Source: Linnemannia elongata | Lineage: Eukaryota; Mortierellomycota; Mortierellomycetes; Mortierellales; Mortierellaceae | Assembly: GCA_036320915.1 (NCBI GenBank) | Contig: JAXBDG010000001.1 | Location: forward strand, 3,122,001 to 3,186,000 | DNA: 64,000 nucleotides | Reading direction: 5' to 3' | Part shown: one piece after another, positions 1 through 11,231 of the stretch | Position numbering within the stretch: the first letter of the stretch is position 1 | Layout of the letters: every line of letters starts with the position of its first letter | Notes under the pieces: model-generated | The model's database searches: none | What the model was told of the DNA's origin: nothing | Seen by the model: only the letters and a program-made list of their open reading frames with translations | Made by a program: the position numbers and the translations under genes

Positions 1-36
1 GCCATTAAAAGTACAAAAAAAGAGCAGATCACTTAC

Positions 37-2676
37 GGTGGCGTGCGTGAAATGGGTGTACACCTGCTTCTGAAGATCTTTGCATTGCTCTAGAAACCGG
101 TATTGGAAAAAGACTGTGGTGCTGAAGTAGTCGTTTGGTCCGTTGTAGTCGGGGAAATACCGGTTCACCAGCGATCCCGACAGTAACTTGCGTTGGAAAA
201 TGTCGATCTTGTTCAGGAAGACGATCATTGACGTGTTGAGGAACAGCTTGTGATTCGAGATTTCGTTAAAAAGCAACAGGCAGTCCTGTAACCGGTTCAA
301 GTTGGGGTTGTCTTCGCATCCTTGGTCGTAGGCTGAGATAGCAGCCATGAAAATAATCGCATCCACCTCATCAAAATACGGCCTAACCGAAACATAAAAG
401 TGGACATAAACATTGGTTAGCTAAACAAAGAAAACGAAAACAATAAAAAACAAGCTGAGAGCGCGATCGAACATCAAATGAATAGCCTTTGTGGCGTTGA
501 TTTCACGAAGGTCCAAATGGAAGCACTCCTTCCAAAGCTAAGAGTGAGATTACGCTTCTACGTAGTCGCCGTGCTTTTCCCCTCTTCTACTCCAGTTCTT
601 TCCTGGCAAATTTTACACTACCCAACAAATAGCACTGAATCGATAAAGAAACAACACTGGGGACTTACACCCAATATTTCCTGAGGGATTTTTGTCCGCC
701 CACATCGTATATCCTATGCACGAAAGATAAAATTACAAACGTGCCAGCTTACGTCAACGTTGTTGTTTGGTCAATCGTTTCCTACATCAAAGGAAATGTA
801 AACAGCACTCCCTACCTGTATGCCACTCCGTCAATGTCGAAAATGTGCTCCGAGACCGCCAGCGTCCTGACCCTGGCTTGAAGAATGTCATCGTCTGTTG
901 GGGTGTACTCTGGGTCAGCAACTCGATCCACTGCATCCAGGAAGCTAATTTGAGCGGAGAAGGATAGAAAGGTAAAATCAACAAAAAGAAATAATAGAAG
1001 CTGCCAAAATTAAGTGTTTACCAGTCATGGCCAATACCGGTGCTTGAGAATGTGTTGTCCTTCCGATCGCCATTGATCTGATGATTTTTGCTTACTATTT
1101 CGCAGAGTCCTGAATGCTGAGTTGTGTGCAGGTGTCAAACGTCCTTTGAATACCAGGGTCTGCCCAAAGTGATTTTATAGCCGGCACCATATCTGCAAAC
1201 ATGTCGGTTTCGGCTTTGGCATCGGTGATTTTGCGGGGGATAGCAGGGTTGGGGAGGCCAATGGTGGTGATAGAATACCGCTTAAGGGTTGTTTCCAGAC
1301 GACGGACGGTTTCAACATGAACGACGTTCTCTGGGTTCCCAAGCTGGATGTTGGCCTGTTCCATCCCCTCAACGAGTCCTTGTATCGCTTTCATGACATT
1401 CAAATGAACGACTCTCCGATATGTCTGTCGTTCCACATCCAGGCCTTTCCTACCGTAGAGCAGCTTTAGTTGTTTGAGCACCGTCGTCTTTCCCGTCTCG
1501 GATGGACCTATCAACGTTTATTGGCAATGGGTGCAGAACATGAACATGGAAAGGTTAATTATTTCGCTTCTGGGTGGGTTCGTTCTTCTGGGTTCAAGTA
1601 AAACGACTGGCAACTGAAGAAAAACAAACGGTAACACAGCAAAGTGGGTGAATAGCGAAAACCAGACAAGAGTATGAAGGGTCAAAAGCAAAGAAAACCG
1701 CATCCATGTCTATCTCAATTGCTACGTTTGACGTCTGCAACCGTTACTCCTCCCTCTGTCTTCCATTCTGACAGAGTTTAAGAAGAAGTGATATCTGTTA
1801 TGCAAATGTCTAGAGGCGATGATCGACAGGTAGGCCCACATGGCGAACCTTTTGTGGGAAACCCAGGTAGAACCAATAAAACTTTGAGGCAATGCTCTCA
1901 CAGAGGACGAGAGAAGGAAGGAGAGGAAAAAAAACGAACGACAATGAAAACAGAATAAAATGTCATCCAAATCGAGGGAATTTGTTTTCTCACTATTGCT
2001 GTTTGTTTTTCAAGGACCCATGGAGCCGATATTTTTTTTGTTGTTATTGTTCTTCTGCACTCAGAATCTTCGATGGCACCAGACCACCAGCCATTAACAC
2101 ATGTGTATTCAGCCCCCTTTTTTTCACGCTTTCTTTTTCTTGCTGTACCCCAGCGGAGAAAAAAAACAACGAATGATACAATCGCACAATCCTTTCGCGC
2201 TATTGCCTGCTTACTGACAACGGCAATGGCGGCTCGTTGGTATCAAAACGCCAATGACAACGCCAAACGTCGGTTGTGGTAAAGTAGACTATCAATCCCC
2301 AAGCAAGAGGAGATAAACAAAACACGAGAGAATGCGGGAGAAAGAGAAAAAGAGAGAGGGAGTGTGTGCCAAGGTGTCGTGATTTCAAAGTAAAATCGGT
2401 GCAATTGACCAGCTGATTGTTGAAACTAGTCTGATAACACCAAGGGTAGAGTGTGTGTTGATCCTTACCAAGAATAAGCAGCTTGATTCCTCCTTCTCTG
2501 AGTTGACGTTCCTTATCGGCTCTGAGGGTGCGATCAATTGCATCGCTGAGGGCCTTCGCCTTCTTTTGATCTGAGCGGCTGCCGGAGAACTGTCCTGTGA
2601 GGAGTGGTGGGAGGTGGATGGTGGAGGAGTTATTAGAGGGGGAGCCGTTGCCTCTAGAGATTTGTTGCAGTTCCAT
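37..2676 (-). CDS. Heterotrimeric G-protein alpha subunit (3' end off the window)
   Basis: Exons in transcript order: 2676-2469, 1507-1096, 944-816, 713-669, 382-37. All junctions are GT-AG and keep one frame for 380 codons; a donor follows position 37, so the last coding exon lies left of the window. GTPase motifs are in order: P-loop GPSETGKT (residues about 69-77, split by intron 1), switch-I arginine in LQARVRT, DVGGQKS with the catalytic Gln, and NKID. The helical domain (KQLKLLYG to DSAKYFLD) is normal. The family couples seven-transmembrane receptors to cAMP or MAPK signalling at the plasma membrane. Oddities: the P-loop is not the usual GAGESGKS, the usual TTGI of switch I reads TLAV, and the N-terminus (MELQQIS) lacks the Met-Gly-Cys needed for myristoylation and palmitoylation. 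Intron 1 is 961 nt, long for this window. The family call is firm; the subclass is not. Confidence 0.9.
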
Positions 2677-5121
2677 TGTGAAGTGTGATATGAATAAAAC
2701 AAGAGAGGAGAAGAAAGGGGAAAGCAGGGAAAGGGAAGTGGAGGAGCAGCACAGGACAAGGGTCGCTGAAACAAGACCCAAGTATACTGTTTTTTCAGGA
2801 AGGATGCGGGTACGGGTTTGTCTGTCGAAGGAAAAGAAAGTGAGTAGGGTCAAGGACGGGAGAGGAATGAGAAGGCGAAGGTGAAAGTGAGTGAATGTCG
2901 GAATGAAGGAATGAGGACTTTATAATGAGAGCGCTGGAAAAAAAAAAGAGAAAATAAACCAAGAGTACGAGAGTGTGAATGAGTTGAGAGAGGAGAGGAG
3001 GGTGAATGAAGAAAAAGGATGGTGAGGAAAGGGTTAAGGAATTGATAGGAGGAAGGGAAGGAGGGAGCAAGTTAGAAAAAGAAAAGAGAGGAGAGTGTGC
3101 GAGCAAGTGGAGGAGTGAGGGGTGGAGGGACGTGAGAAGTAGGAATGAAATAAAGACGAGGGAAGAGGAGCGGAAGAAGAGGAGGAAGTATGAATTATGA
3201 AAGGAAGGGGAAAGAAAGAAGAAGGGAGAGAAAGAAAGTAATTGAGAAAAAAAAACAATAACAAAGTCCACTTTTTCATTTTGGTCATTTGCTCCGCTTT
3301 GTTCTTCTGTTACTACTTCTTTACTATCAACAACCACAACAGTACGACAACCAGAAACGACAAATGTAACACAGTCAGTCAATGGCTTCATCTTTATCCG
3401 TTGAATCCAATCCAATCTTTTCACATCCCCTCCCATCCCGACTTGGCCATGAGCAATGCCACCTCTTTCATCATCCAATCCTACTACCACTCTCACAAAA
3501 GAAAACGGCCACTCTTGGGGGGGGGGGGGGGGGGTTTCGACATCTTTTCGCTATTCTTCATCGTCTCTCATTTCATTTCTTCGCCTCTCCTTCGATTCTC
3601 TCTCTTCCCTCATAATCTTGACACTCATGCCTGCCCTTTTTCGATCATACCCTCTCTTTCCTTCCTCGGTTGCCCACCCGTTCGTGCCTTTTTCGACTCG
3701 AAAGGAAATCAAAAGTGAAAACGGTGCATGATCGCTGAATTCAATTCACCCTGCGTGAACTTTGTATTCTAAAACGAAGAAACAGAAGGTCCGGGTGGAG
3801 TTGGGTCGTATTTGTTGAGTGTTTTTATTCTTTCTCCCCCTGCTGCCTGCACGGATGCTGTGCTCAGTCCGCTTGCTAGCCTCGCCACCTCTGTCTTTTT
3901 TTTCTTTCTCTCCTTTCCCTTCTTCATCTACTTTGTGTTCCTCCCAAAACCGGATACTTTCCTTTCTTGATTTTCTTTTTTCTTTCTTTCGATCTCTTTG
4001 TGCAACCCAAGGAGAAACTCAGTCGAGTTGAGGGCGTCAAATTAGCACGGAAAACAGCGGTTGAGGTTTAACATCTCATACCGACCCTCTCTTTCTCAAT
4101 CCTTCTTGGCCAACAGTTAGGTAATCGCTGGGGAATATAAGAGTTCATCCCTCTCATCCATTCATTCACTCACTCACTCACCCACCCACCCACTTACTCG
4201 ACCTTGGATTAATTGCACTCTCATCCCTCGGAGAGAGAGAGGATAGGATCAGCCGTAATCAATCTAGAGAGAAGGAGAAGAATAGAGATAGAGAAAGAAA
4301 AAGAACAAGATCGAAAGAGCGACCATCCAAACAGATATTGGTGCATCGTGTCAAAACCCAAAATGACTAGAGAAGATGAACCGCAAAGTTCGTTTAGGTG
4401 AGCATTAGAGGCCGTGTTCCCTATCTCTGTTGTTTAATTAGGGCAGGTACTCAACAACAACAGCAAGGACAGCAACAAAAAACCCGTTTTCCGCATTGAC
4501 CGTTGGCGAGATAGGTGCGAGAGCAAGCGACAGAAGACATTCAATATGACGAAGATAGAGATGCGCTTCATGTTTAGCCCCTGAGAGTACACCCTCATCT
4601 TCGTAAACCCCTTCACGTCTCTCTGTCTCAAACTCCTAATTGAATGTTGTATGTCGTTTTCTTTCTCGGTTATTCTCACACCATGATGTGGTCAAAAAAA
4701 AAAGGGCCAGAACGAGAGCAGATAGATACATGTGCATCCTTTTGACAGTTGAAAGTGGATAAACACTCACTTTTTCTCGCCCTCACACAAAGCGAGCAAG
4801 TGAGGAGAATATCGTTCCAGGCCATCATGTCATCATCAGGCACCATTCATAACTGATGAGGGCGATATTTTGGTGGCAACGTCCCGGATCCCTGATCAAT
4901 TGACTTTCGCAACTCGTCGTGTGACTGCGATCGACGTCATGGTCAACTCTCCTTTTCGGACAACTCAGCATTCATTGTAGTCGACTCGGCAACTTACTCT
5001 TGATACTGCACCACATCACTATCCTCCTCATCTTTTCACTTCCTCATTCTAAACCTTCTCCCCCTTTTTTCCTTATTCGCTTCTCCACATTCTCACGCAC
5101 GCACACCTATACTCGCATACA
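2677..5121. other. Divergent intergenic region between G-alpha and endosulfine
   Basis: No gene seen. The part near G-alpha (2680-3240) is strongly purine-rich on the plus strand, and 3380-4000 is pyrimidine-rich, so open frames here are low-complexity. It holds an 18-G run, a short ACTC/ACCC repeat (about 4160-4195), a TATA-like AATATAAG near 4135 and a CRE-like GACGTCA near 4934, about 190 bp before the endosulfine start. Their use is unproven. Confidence 0.6.
3517..3534 (+). repeat. G18 homopolymer
   Basis: Eighteen consecutive G on the plus strand in the divergent promoter region. Such a run can form quadruplexes and is also a common site of sequencing-length error. Confidence 0.9.
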
Positions 5122-5872
5122 ATGAGCTCCCCTTTGAACCCCTCAACCAACAACGCCAACGCACCCACCCAGGACCCTTCCGTCACCCAGGTATGCCTAC
5201 TCCTCATTCACCGCGCGTATTGGTATTTTGCTCTTGTTGCCGCGCGATAACAGTGCCAAGACCTCTTTTTCGAGAATGACTTCATACTGACTCCTTTTGG
5301 GGCTACTGTTTGCACTTTTCTCACTAGACCATGAGTGAACAGGAAAAAAAGTTGCAGCGCATGTACGGAAAACTTCCTACTGGACGGGACCTCTTGGGAC
5401 ACAAGCTGAAGGTACATTTCATTGCAACAAGCTTATAAAAGCAACAGGGGAATCCCGTGCGCATGCAGGAATGGATTCGACAGGAGCCGGGGGAGGTTAT
5501 GACACTTTAGTGTCACGGCCTGTAGTGTCCTGTGCCGGCTTAGCGGGAGTATAGTCCCTCACACGACAGGCCAAACTGCAGTACACCTTCAACGAATTCT
5601 CTCGCACTTCATTAACACCTTCGTTTGTTATAACCCGCCGTCTTATTATCTGTAATTATTAGGAACGCAAATATTTCGATTCAGGAGACTACGCTCTGTC
5701 AAAGGCAGGGAAGACAACCACACCCGTAGGATCACAACACCCCCAGCCGGAGAACATCCCACACTCGAACCCTGCAGCACCCAACGCTGGATCGCCTCCC
5801 GTCAAGGAGAGTTCCCTTGTGCACGAGTCTGATATTCCTGATGGCGCCACACCCGAGGTCACCCAGCCCTAG
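5122..5872 (+). CDS. IGO1: Endosulfine / Igo family PP2A-B55 inhibitor
   Basis: Three exons: 5122-5190, 5328-5411, 5663-5872, all phase 0, giving 120 aa. The core reads EQEKKLQRMYGKLPTGRDLL, then KYFDSGDYALSK. FDSGDY is the signature of endosulfine/ARPP19/Igo proteins, and its serine is the site phosphorylated by Greatwall/Rim15; the phosphorylated protein inhibits PP2A-B55. In yeast it acts at quiescence entry and mRNA protection, in animals at mitotic entry. The ends are disordered and rich in Pro, Asn and Ser, as expected. The start was chosen because exon 1 is short, in frame and follows a CA-rich leader. The exact role here is inferred from the family. Confidence 0.93.
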
Positions 5873-6676
5873 GTTGACTGAGCACGCACTGGAGTGAGAG
5901 TGAATGGACGCAAACAACTCAAGCGGGAGACACAGAGAGCGGAGGGCGTTAGGGAATCAGGGAGATCAGAGTGTAAAACACCTTTTTCTGCCGCCAAATA
6001 ACACAACAAGGATGGCGCACTCTTCTGGGACATTGGAAAATCGGATAAAATGGACAAACGAACAACAAATCAACAAAACTACTACACGGCACATACAAAT
6101 GACACCAAAAAACAATCAATGGATACGACAGCTCACGACAGCAATACCTGTTCGGCACACCATGGATCACTCGAGAATACTATCCTATATGTTTCGAGCA
6201 GACGAGACCAGCCATAGCAATAGGCACTAATAAAAGCAAGAACAAACAACAACAACAAATTGAAGACACAGCTTACATGTTGGCGGCCATGGAAGTGATA
6301 GTGTTTGTGCATTCTTTGTAATGTCAGCAGACCAGATCTGGGTTTCTCTATTTCTATCAGAACATGATCCACTAGTGCGAATTCGTTAAACATGCTCGTC
6401 TGTTGTGCTCTCGTTTTTTTTTTTTTTTTTTTTTTTTTTTCCTATTTGTCGCAACGATGTATTTTTATTTCCCCGTCTATTTTGGACGGATCACCTCTTC
6501 TCGTTTGCCGTTAATGAGATGATGATAATGGATGGAATGTCATTATGGTTTGCTTGCTAGTGTTGACAATAGGAGATAGACGCAGATAAAAAAAACACAC
6601 ACAAAATAGTTCATAGACGATATTGATGACTGAAAAAAATAAACCAGCCAGACAAGTTTATTATTAGGTGGCGGTT
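5873..6676. other. Convergent intergenic region (endosulfine / PPR)
   Basis: Shared 3' flank of two convergent genes. AT-rich, with a T27 run at 6414-6440. No gene or RNA recognised. Confidence 0.6.
6414..6440 (+). repeat. T27 homopolymer
   Basis: Twenty-seven T on the plus strand, downstream of the PPR gene. One of more than a dozen long A/T runs in the window. Confidence 0.9.
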
Positions 6677-9600
6677 TTAATGGCTTTGTTGTTCGGTCCC
6701 TTTCAACTCTTCCTCAAACGAGGACGAATGGGTCGATGTAGCCGACTTGTCATGGTAGTTCGCCTGGTTCACGCCGCCCGACAAAAAGGACGACAGTAAC
6801 GAAGAGTTGTTGTTATTATGGTGGTGGCCACTGGCGACCGACGATGACTGAACGGGGTTCGCGGACGCAGCTGTGGTCAAAGGCGTCGGCACGAGAGACT
6901 TGAAGATGTTGTATCCATAGATCCGGATACTCCATTCGGCGCCCATCTTGTGGTGGGCATTCCACAGCTGCTTCAAAAGCTTCTCGGCCTTCTCAGCATG
7001 TGTCTCAGCAGGCGCCTCACCATCGTCGCTTGCTTTCGCAAAGGAAGATGATCGTGGTGGCTCGCCGTCATGGCTACTACGACGCTCGTAGATCATGTGA
7101 TGGGCTTGAGCAGCCCAGCCCAGGAACTCGAGAGGCATCTCATGCGGGTACAGCTTCTCGGCACCGACCGACTCTAGATCCTGCCAGAGTTGAAGGACAA
7201 TCGACCAGTTGTTCTTCTTGGAGAAAGATTGGAACAGAATGTTAAAAGTGACTAGGTCCAGGATAGGGAGATCGTGTGGCGGTACAAACTTGACCTTGTC
7301 CTTGGATGCCGCCGTCGTCTTGGTAGACTTGGATGCGGTTGGCAAGATTGACGAGTCCCAGGAGACAGGCCCCTTTCTGGTAGGCTCAGCGTAGGTCGGA
7401 GTATCGGCACTCAACGGGTTCTCCAAAGATTGCTTGGCTGCCTCCTCTGCGCGGATCGCCTGCTTAGTGCCTAGCAACATGCGAGTGTAAAGATTGAGGA
7501 CAATTCCGTCGTACCGGCGGCCAAGCTCGGGTGCCAAGAGTCCATGAAAGAGTGCTCCACAATTGGTTGTGCTCAGCTTGGGGTGGCCCTTCCAAAAGCT
7601 GTTCTTGAAGAATCCAATCGCAGCCAGTGGACGTCCCAATCGGAAGTAGGCTGAAATCACGGTGGTGATGCCTGAGTGGTGGAGCGGGGCGCCATCCTGC
7701 TGGAGAACACCGAGGATCGACTCGACAGCCTCGGCGGCTGACTGTGACTGCATGCCCTCAAAGACTCCTGCGGCTTGATCCCCTCCTGATCGGCGGTTCG
7801 CGCGGTTCCGAGACCCAGGCCTGCCCTTGGACGACGTGGCGGCGTATTGACGACTGAGAGAGTTGATCAAGATCGTGAAGGTCACGTTGTCGGGCTCCAT
7901 CCCACGACCCCTCATCATCTCGAAAAAGTCGAGCGCCATCCCGGGCTGGTGAGATTTTTGAGCCAGCTGCATCAGCATGTGAAGACAGTGTTGATCCATC
8001 TGAACCTTTGAGCTCTGTTGTTGAAGCGAGTTGGCAAAATCTTGGGCAAGAGTCATCTGCTTGAGGTTGGCGTATCCCTTGATCAAAGTCGTAAACGTTG
8101 TCGCGTCAGGTTGGACACCATGCTTAGGCATCCTCCGGAAGAGTTCTACAGCCTTATCCATGTCCTCGATCAGCGCAAACCCGTTCATCAGCGTGTTGAA
8201 TGCGTACGCATTGGGTGATATCCCGGACTTGACCATCTCGTGAAACAGCGTCTCCGCCTGCTCAATGTCCCGGAGGACAACATACTGATGGATCAGTTTG
8301 CCGTAAGTGACGACATCCGGCCGAATCCCTCTGGATTTCATGTCCTGCAGAAGCAACTCGATCCTGGGTACATATTCCTCCACTTGAGCCTTCCTCACTG
8401 CATTCGGATCCCCTTTCCGCCGAATACTCTCGCGAACAGGCCGAAGTTTCTCTACCAAGAGATCTAAAAGAGCGTTGTAGGTCCATACATCCGGCGTGAT
8501 TCCCTCCACCTTCATCCTCTCGTAGAGCTGCATGGCGACATCCAGGTTATCTGAAACCTTGGTCGAGTGGATCATAATGTTGAACGTCGTCTTGGAAGGC
8601 GTGACTCCATACCGGTTCATGAGCTCTGTGATCTCACTGACTTTGTCAAAGTCCCGTCTGGCCAGATATGCCCGAAGCAAAGGGTTGATGCTCCCATCGA
8701 TCAGCGGCAGTTTGGCGGCGATAATCTTGTCCAGGATCCTCCAAGCTTTGTCGATCTGGCCATCGCGCGCGTACTGGGCCACAAACACGTTGTAAATCGG
8801 AGTAGTAACGGGTGTCTTGGCCGTCTCGGTCATCTCTCGCAACACACGCAGAGCATCAGACATCCTTCCGTTGCTCACCAGCGCCTGCAATAGGACTCGG
8901 TAATCCTCCGAACGTGGATGTAAGTCCGACTGGGTGCTCTCCTTCAGCCTGCTGAACAATTCAATGACTTGGTCGACCTCGCCCCGCCGCAGATGAGACT
9001 TCATCAAGATCCGGTACGTCTTGGAGTTGGGTGTCAGTCCATACTCTCCTAAGCCTTTGTAGAAGCCATTGACGAGGTCAATTTCGCCCATCTCTAGATA
9101 TCCTGACATCAGAAGGTTGAAGGTGTAAATGTCGGGCCGAATGTCCGTGAGAAGTAGGCTCTCCAGCACACGCTGCGCGGCTCGTGCGTCCTTGTTCTCC
9201 AAGTGTCCCCGCAAAAGAGTATTAAAACTCGTCAGCTCGGGCTTAAGTCCCTGGTCCTGCATCTCCTGGAAAGCCTTGGCAGCGCCGGCCGTGTCCTTGC
9301 GCATCATGTAGCTCTCCATCAGCAAGTCGTACGCCATGACTGAGGGGCGAAGCTGATCAGATCGACTGTGGTTGAGCTCTTCAACACACTGTCGGACAGT
9401 ATCTGCTTGACCCAAGTCGGCCAACGCGCGGATGAGGTCGTGGTACTGCTCCTGAGGGTATTCGCGGACATGATGGGCGGATCCAGAAAGGGCTGTGGAG
9501 GTGTTGGTTGGTATGGTTGCCTTTATACGAGCGACCCAAGCAGGAATTACATCGTCCATCTTCCAGAAATGCAGCGTTCCCAGGAAGGCTCCGTACACCT

Positions 9601-10648
9601 TGGCGTTGGATTTGGGCGTGGTGATGGCACGATGGAAATCGTCAAAAACCTGCTCAAGTTTCTTCAGTCTGCTGGTATCTCGTAGCGGTTGTGGCGAAAT
9701 CTTGAGGGCGCCTATGAATCGAATAAAGTCTGCGCGTCCTAACGCATGCTCCCGGCGAATGGGTGATCGCCACTGACCAGCAACCTCCTCGTATAAGGGC
9801 CACCATGTCCCGATCGGATCCCTCTGGTAGACTGACTTCCGCAACGATTCCTCCAGAACTGAGCCCTCGACCATTGCACCATTCCGCCAAGGCGCATCTG
9901 AAACTGGTGACAAGAACGGATCCCGAGACGACTCGTCTACGAATGATGCTGGTATTTCTGGAAAAAGCGATTGAAAGTTGGATTTTGTTGCCGGTTCATT
10001 GAGAGTGGACGTTGTGGCCTCCTGAATGACTGCTGCTGTTGGTGATGATGGGGTTGGTGCGGAAGTTAAAAGTGGCCCCTCCGAGTCGATCTCGGAGACG
10101 ACTGAAGGCGAAGTGGATGTCGAGAGGAGGCGTGTACGAGCTCTCAGAGTTGCTCTAGATCCTGCCAATAACCGAGGTCCTGTCAAAATTAGACCAGCCT
10201 GGTCCGATCCGAGTAAGTGAGAGTGCAGGAAAAGGTTGCTTTCACATGGCGAGAGTGTTTTTGTAGCTATGCTCCTGTAGGTGACACTGGTGATGGTATC
10301 ATGAGCGCTCTGCTCATTCCTGGCCGATGCTTTTGTGGTATATGTACAGACTGCATGTCGCTGGGGCCGTGGTGGATGTGTCAGCGCGGTTGATGTGGGC
10401 AGAATAGATCTTGCGCGGGGTCCAAAGAGACCTAGGCGCGACGAGAGCTGGCCTCGTCCCGAAGACGTCCGTGGTTGTATCCGCGTCGCCAACGTCGAGT
10501 TTCCACGCGCTTGTGTCTTGACTCCGCCGATAGTCGTCGATGGGGTTGCTCTGGAGATGGTGCCTCGGGGAAACAAAAGTTGAAGGTCGCAAAAGAGACA
10601 CGACGAGGGGGACGATGTTGCCCAGATCTGTCGCGTGGTCTTGTGCAT
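6677..10648 (-). CDS. Large pentatricopeptide repeat (PPR) protein, probably mitochondrial
   Basis: One uninterrupted exon of 1323 aa, unusual in this intron-rich window. The first 200 residues are rich in Arg, Ser and Thr and poor in acidic residues, like a mitochondrial leader. From about residue 437 to 925 runs a tandem array of 35-residue PPR motifs, for example PSVMAYDLLMESYMMR, PDIYTFNLLMSGYLEMG, PDVVTYGKLIHQYV and PNAYAFNTLMNGFAL. PPR proteins bind organellar RNA with one repeat per base and act in processing, stability or translation. The C-terminal 400 residues are less repetitive and end in a low-complexity Ser/Asn/His tail. The orthologue and RNA target cannot be named from sequence alone. 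The ATG at 10648 is the first in-frame methionine and begins the basic leader. Confidence 0.93.
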   Translation of the reverse strand: MHKTTRQIWATSSPSSCLFCDLQLLFPRGTISRATPSTTIGGVKTQARGNSTLATRIQPRTSSGRGQLSSRLGLFGPRARSILPTSTALTHPPRPQRHAVCTYTTKASARNEQSAHDTITSVTYRSIATKTLSPCESNLFLHSHLLGSDQAGLILTGPRLLAGSRATLRARTRLLSTSTSPSVVSEIDSEGPLLTSAPTPSSPTAAVIQEATTSTLNEPATKSNFQSLFPEIPASFVDESSRDPFLSPVSDAPWRNGAMVEGSVLEESLRKSVYQRDPIGTWWPLYEEVAGQWRSPIRREHALGRADFIRFIGALKISPQPLRDTSRLKKLEQVFDDFHRAITTPKSNAKVYGAFLGTLHFWKMDDVIPAWVARIKATIPTNTSTALSGSAHHVREYPQEQYHDLIRALADLGQADTVRQCVEELNHSRSDQLRPSVMAYDLLMESYMMRKDTAGAAKAFQEMQDQGLKPELTSFNTLLRGHLENKDARAAQRVLESLLLTDIRPDIYTFNLLMSGYLEMGEIDLVNGFYKGLGEYGLTPNSKTYRILMKSHLRRGEVDQVIELFSRLKESTQSDLHPRSEDYRVLLQALVSNGRMSDALRVLREMTETAKTPVTTPIYNVFVAQYARDGQIDKAWRILDKIIAAKLPLIDGSINPLLRAYLARRDFDKVSEITELMNRYGVTPSKTTFNIMIHSTKVSDNLDVAMQLYERMKVEGITPDVWTYNALLDLLVEKLRPVRESIRRKGDPNAVRKAQVEEYVPRIELLLQDMKSRGIRPDVVTYGKLIHQYVVLRDIEQAETLFHEMVKSGISPNAYAFNTLMNGFALIEDMDKAVELFRRMPKHGVQPDATTFTTLIKGYANLKQMTLAQDFANSLQQQSSKVQMDQHCLHMLMQLAQKSHQPGMALDFFEMMRGRGMEPDNVTFTILINSLSRQYAATSSKGRPGSRNRANRRSGGDQAAGVFEGMQSQSAAEAVESILGVLQQDGAPLHHSGITTVISAYFRLGRPLAAIGFFKNSFWKGHPKLSTTNCGALFHGLLAPELGRRYDGIVLNLYTRMLLGTKQAIRAEEAAKQSLENPLSADTPTYAEPTRKGPVSWDSSILPTASKSTKTTAASKDKVKFVPPHDLPILDLVTFNILFQSFSKKNNWSIVLQLWQDLESVGAEKLYPHEMPLEFLGWAAQAHHMIYERRSSHDGEPPRSSSFAKASDDGEAPAETHAEKAEKLLKQLWNAHHKMGAEWSIRIYGYNIFKSLVPTPLTTAASANPVQSSSVASGHHHNNNNSSLLSSFLSGGVNQANYHDKSATSTHSSSFEEELKGTEQQSH

Positions 10649-11231
10649 CCTAGACGAGAAGACTCCGGTGCGCTATTGCCTAATTCCAGAATTCAGGCAG
10701 TGAGGACTACATGGGACGAACAAGAGGGGCTGCTGAGTGAGTGGTTGATCAAGAGATGGCTATGGTTCCGAAGCGCGCGTTATTCATTGTCGTACGATGA
10801 TCTGCCTTACTCTTGTGTTATCGTGTGTAGTTCGGAATCCAAAAACGAGAGAGCGAGGTGTGAAAAGAGTTCCGAGTGAAAGAAGCCGAGCGGGAGGACG
10901 AAGAAAATGTAGGAATTGTTTGTAGGGAGAGAGAGGACTCCAAGGGTTGCTGGATGGTCGACTTGTTGCAGAGAGAGAGTGTGTGTGTATAGTGAATGGA
11001 CGATGGTTTGAGTGAGTGAGTGTGAGAGTGAGTGAGTGAAGGTGATCGTGAGAAGAGAGGGGTGCCAAGGGGAGGAAACAGGAGGTAGCTGAGACTGAGT
11101 AAAAGTGTGCCTGCCTTTTCTCTTTTTTTCGGACCACGGTATGTTTGTGTTTCGGTGGCTGGGGCTCCCAAGTTCAAACCCGGATCGAGAGGATTAGGAA
11201 ATAAGATCAAACACCCCTCTATGCAATTGTT
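10649..11231. other. Intergenic region upstream of the PPR gene
   Basis: Promoter side of the PPR gene and 3' flank of the F-box gene. Purine-rich with GAGT-type repeats (about 10965-11040). No gene recognised. Confidence 0.5.

Noticed and set aside
2795..3496. 233-codon minus-strand frame
   Set aside because: Almost only Ser, Leu, Phe, Pro and His from pyrimidine-rich DNA; a low-complexity translation of a promoter region.
4853..4905. CTGATGAG...CTGATC resembling a hammerhead core or C/D box pair
   Set aside because: The hammerhead GAAA is missing, the C box lacks its purine, and no flanking stem pairs.
11165..11205. GTTCAAACC, a tRNA B-box match
   Set aside because: The flanks do not form a T-stem and no A box or acceptor stem fits.
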